This document shows positions 60,731 to 64,000 of a DNA stretch of 64,000 bases, one piece after another; positions within the stretch are counted from its first letter, which is position 1; the number at the start of each line of letters is the position of its first letter. Source of the stretch: Gonapodya prolifera JEL478 (Eukaryota; Monoblepharomycota; Monoblepharidomycetes; Monoblepharidales; Gonapodyaceae); contig KQ965734.1 of assembly GCA_001574975.1 (NCBI GenBank), positions 443,320 to 507,319 of the forward strand, given 5' to 3'. Made by a program: the position numbers and the translations under genes. Under the pieces are notes generated by a model. That model was not told where the DNA came from and ran no database searches. It was given only the letters and a program-made list of their open reading frames with translations.

Positions 60731-63655
60731 ATGCCGTCACAGAAGTCGCACACGCAGGGGACAAAGCGGCCACGCTCCGATCTCGAGGAGGTGCGTGTTA
60801 CATTCCCCGCTCCACCGCTGAATCGCACTGCAGCGTCTTACCCGCATCCGCACCCAGGGCGGCGAGGTCGAGCAGCGATGGGCAAAGCTGGTGAAGCCAA
60901 TCAGAGACTTTGCAGAGTCATGGCGAATAGACATCACCAAGGAGCTCGACGAGTATCTCGACGAAATCGCAGACACAATGGTCGAGGACGTCGCACTGCT
61001 GGATTTCCGCAAGGGTGCGTTTTCTGCCGCAGATGGACCCGAATCATGGCGCGGTCGATCTAATGTTTGCGCTCCGCAGCGGGAATCCTGGTGCAGGCGA
61101 CGTCAAACATTTACGGCAAGAAAGTCGAGAGTCTGGCAAAGTTTTTCCAGCAGTTCTTCACCGACGTTGCGAATCAAAAGTGGGAATACGTATTCGATTG
61201 ATGTGTTGGTAGTATCGTACGGTTAACGTTGCATCTCGTCGACTTCAGGGAGAAGCGCAAAACGGCGCGCGAACCCACGGATGGGAAAGACGAAGACGCA
61301 GAATTGGAATGGAAGGCCATGGACGACATTGCAGGTAAATTAGCATGCGTTTTTGCGCTCGTTTCCCCTGTAAACCTATTCAACCACGCCCTTGCAAAGT
61401 GGGCTCCAACTTGGAGATGGAGGAGGAAGACCCCGCTGAGCTCGCTCTGATACAAAAAGCGCTCAACCTCCCTCAAGTACCTGCCGTCCTGCTCATGAAA
61501 ATGGACTCGCGCCAAGGCTGGATGACCCGCGAGCTGTTCACGCGGACAGGGGAGGCGATCGGCAAAACGCAGGACTTCATGATGAATCAGGGCGGAATCC
61601 ATTCCAGCGGCGCACTCCTCATCGATCACCTCGATGAGCTCATGATGGAGCGTCAAGTCAATCCAGGTCTCGTGGGTGGCGTCCACGGATTCTTCGAGGA
61701 ACCACCGCTCCCAGACCTCGCCGCCCCCGACGACGACGACGACGACGACGAAGTCGACCCTCTACACCATCACCACCCCGACTCCGTCGAAGGCGCCGTT
61801 GCCCTGACCCGAGCGCACGACGCCGATGCTGACGCCGTGTACTTCGCCGCCGACCTGTCCGCCGCCGCTGCCGTGCCGGACGAGCACAAGCACGTCCCCG
61901 CGGCCCTTCCCGACGCGCATCACATGGATATGGACATGGCCATGAACGTCGACGAGGGGTTTCTGGACCACGGCGCAGACGTCCCACAAGCCTACGGTGG
62001 CCCTGACAGCGACGACGACGACGACGACGACGACGCGGGCCCGCCCGAACCGTTCGCGGACATCAAGGACGACGTGCCCGATCCGTGGGCGATGGAGCTG
62101 GACCCGCACGTGGCGGGCGCGCTCAAGTCGAAGCCGCTCAGGAAAGGTACGCGGCTGCCTCCGTGTCGAAACTAACTCCATCGCGATGATACGGGCGTTG
62201 TTGCTTACAACTCTCCCTCTCGCTGTCAATTCACAATCGTAGGTAAAGTGCGCCCGATAAAACCAAAGAAGAATGCGGACAAGGGCAAGGCAACGACCGC
62301 CTCCAATGCGGGCGGCGCGGGGACGAGTGTGCGGCAGTTCTTGAAGAGCATCAGTACGTCGTCGCGCACGTCCCGCTTCGTGGTGTCATCACATCGAAAC
62401 ACGATTTTCTGACTAGATGCGCAGCAAGAGACCAAGCGCGGACTTCCGCAGGGTCCGCTCAAGGGACTTTTTTGGGAAGGTGAATTCGGGAATGAGTCAA
62501 CGCGACTCCGCGCACTTGTAAGCGCTCAACTTGACGGTTTTTGCAGAGTTTGGATATGCGTACTCTACGGAAATAAATCGGCGGAAAGACCGGTTGCGCC
62601 GGTTCGCGGCCGGGCATCAAGCCAACGTGAGCGCTTCGAACGCCATCGTGCGCACCCGCACTCAAGACCCTCACTCTTTACACGCCAGGACCAGGTGCCC
62701 ACGCAGGGCGAGTACAACGCCTTCCCCGCGGTCAACCCGGCGCTGGCGCCGTGGCAGATGCAGATGCACGACCAATCGGACGACGAGGACGATGTCGTTC
62801 CCGCGGGCGTGTTCCTACCGAATGCAAACGCGAACGGAAATGGAGACGCCGACCAGGGAGACGACGGGTGGAACGATGATGGAGTGGATTTGTTTCAGGG
62901 GCCTTGGGTGCGTTGGAAAAGGGGGCCATTGGAGCGGCCTCGTGTGTTTGTGTTTGTTGAAGCTGCCACCTTCCCCCCCCCCCCCCCCGACTCGACCCCC
63001 TCATTGTTTAGATTCCGGACGATTCTCCTGCAGCTGGAGAAGACGCGAACCGGATGCTGTCCAACGCGCTCTCTGCAGGCGTGCTTACGGGTCCTCTGCC
63101 GAGCTCGTACGAGGATCTGTGCAAGAAGTACGTCGAGGACTATCTCCGCAAGGCACAGCAGTTTTCAGAAGACCGGGAGAACGGAATCGCGCGGCGAGTG
63201 AGGTCGTGGGAGGAGAAAATGAAGCCGCTTTTGGAAACTCAGGTGTGTTCGTGGTTGACTGCATGAGATGGGTGAACGCTCATATACCGTCGCGTCGTTA
63301 CTGTCTAAAAGGAGTTACGCGGGTACTGCGATATAAAGCAGTATGGGTCACGCATAGTGGAGAGTTTGGAAAAAAGTACTGCGAAGCCTGGTGAGGGTTT
63401 TGGCGGGATACACTTCTGGTGTTGGAATAACTAACAACCACTCGCACGATTAAAGGCACTGTCTTGTCCTTTGGAAACGTTGCAGGTCACCAAGAATACT
63501 TTGAAATCTGTCGCCTGTTTCTCGCAACACTGCACCTCGCCAATGCGGGAAACGTCGAGATTGTGGGTCAGGCGAAACTGTCTGCGAATGGCAACGGTGG
63601 CATTGGTGACATCAAGCTGCGGCTGCTCTCAGCAAATATCGGGGATTTGGAATAA
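60731..63655 (+). CDS. condensin II kleisin subunit CAP-H2
   Basis: Non-SMC kleisin that bridges the SMC2-SMC4 heads and recruits the condensin II HEAT subunits. Twelve exons give 716 residues: 60731-60790, 60834-61014, 61080-61179, 61249-61334, 61400-62146, 62243-62353, 62417-62479, 62547-62626, 62695-62907, 63012-63242, 63312-63390 and 63456-63655. The N-terminal domain reads VKPIRDFAESWRIDITKELD and LVQATSNIYGKKVE. The middle has RTGEAIGKTQDF, poly-Asp runs and the signature DVPDPWAMELDP...KSKPLRKG. The C-terminal part has SYEDLCKKYVEDYL, RVRSWEEKMKPLL, CDIKQYGSRI and EICRLFLATLHLAN, all as in CAP-H2 rather than CAP-H/Brn1. Complete. Confidence 0.93.
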
Positions 63656-63801
63656 ATTTGCATTGTTGTACATATTTACAATAGGGACCTTGCGCAACAA
63701 TTTATTTTTCACTCGCAAAAATAGTTTACGCGCCTCGAGTGAAAACTTGATTGTTGACCTTGCGCACAATTTAAAAACATCAATACACAATTCTTTCCCT
63801 G

Positions 63802-64000
63802 ATGGACCGATCCTCCTTAGAGCTTGCAGGAATGGCCGTCATGAGCACGCGACGGAGGCAGGAACAGCAGCAGCGCCGGATTTTGCTCCAGGCGGCGCTC
63901 ACCCTTGCCGCTTCAATCATCCCACGGGAACGCCCTACTTTCCCCTCCACTCGCATGGATCTGGACGCGATGACACCTGCGGACTGTAGGCTGAGGTTTA
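63802..64000 (+). CDS. possible DDE/Harbinger-like transposase, 5' fragment
   Basis: An open frame from ATG 63802 runs off the window (66 residues seen). The sequence (RRRQEQQQRRILLQAALTL, then MDLDAMTPADCRLRF) resembles the N-terminus of fungal DDE endonuclease proteins, where an acidic TPxxCRxRF-type segment precedes the catalytic domain. No catalytic residue lies inside the window, so the call is weak. It could equally be an ordinary host gene. Confidence 0.3.
   Translation, partial: MDRSSLELAGMAVMSTRRRQEQQQRRILLQAALTLAASIIPRERPTFPSTRMDLDAMTPADCRLRF

Noticed and set aside
61017-61079. Possible extra exon reading MDPNHGAVDLMFA in CAP-H2
   Set aside because: Its frame does not fit the phase-1 ends on either side, and the direct join LDFRK-AGILVQATSN matches the family.
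61728-62036. Poly-Asp/GAC repeats in CAP-H2 considered as an unstable microsatellite insertion
   Set aside because: They lie in the acidic linker that is low-complexity in CAP-H2 generally and keep the frame.

Overview
The window reads as nuclear DNA of a fungus, most likely an early-diverging (zoosporic, chytrid-like) one. The fungal signature is a Pkc1-type kinase with the order HR1-HR1-C2-like-C1-C1-kinase and a DYG kinase motif. Genes are close together and nearly all are cut by many short GT-AG introns (about 50-110 nt). Several families here are missing from, or different in, the yeast and mushroom models I know: a condensin II kleisin (CAP-H2), a GPAT3/4-type acyltransferase, a LON-RING protein, a kanadaptin and a BAF57/SMARCE1-like protein. 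The lineage is inferred from gene content; I could run no search.

Region 1 (1-14.1 kb) is GC-rich and mostly lineage-specific. It holds a modular IQ-motif protein, the mitochondrial Fe-S assembly factor ISA2, an ankyrin protein and an orphan gene whose start codons overlap, a Cys-rich F-box-like protein, an HSL-type esterase, and weak hypothetical genes. Two arrays of 7-bp repeats lie between genes.

Region 2 (14.2-36.9 kb) is housekeeping. It holds spermidine synthase, triosephosphate isomerase, an ALIX/Bro1 ESCRT adaptor, V-ATPase subunit D, a VAP/Scs2 ER tether, an orphan nuclear-looking protein, a LON-RING protein, S1/P1 nuclease, the splicing factor Prp31, a GPAT3/4-like acyltransferase and a tetraspanin-like protein.

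Region 3 (37-64 kb) holds Pkc1, an alpha/beta hydrolase, 5-formyl-THF cyclo-ligase, an LRAT-domain protein with a strange GC-rich palindromic element in one intron, the Golgi Mn/Ca transporter Gdt1, importin-beta (Kap95), kanadaptin, a BAF57-like protein, V-ATPase subunit c, the proteasome chaperone Nas2/PSMD9, a mitochondrial oxodicarboxylate carrier, CAP-H2 and, at the right edge, the start of a possible transposase.

There are no operons. Functional themes recur but show no obvious cluster: two V-ATPase subunits, membrane-lipid and ER contact proteins, nuclear transport, splicing and chromatin. I rebuilt the exon models by hand: each join keeps frame and, in conserved families, restores the family's protein sequence. 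Striking gene-structure features are micro-exons down to 9 nt, very short first coding exons, stop-free introns whose length is a multiple of three, and one gene made of repeated exon modules joined by phase-2 introns.
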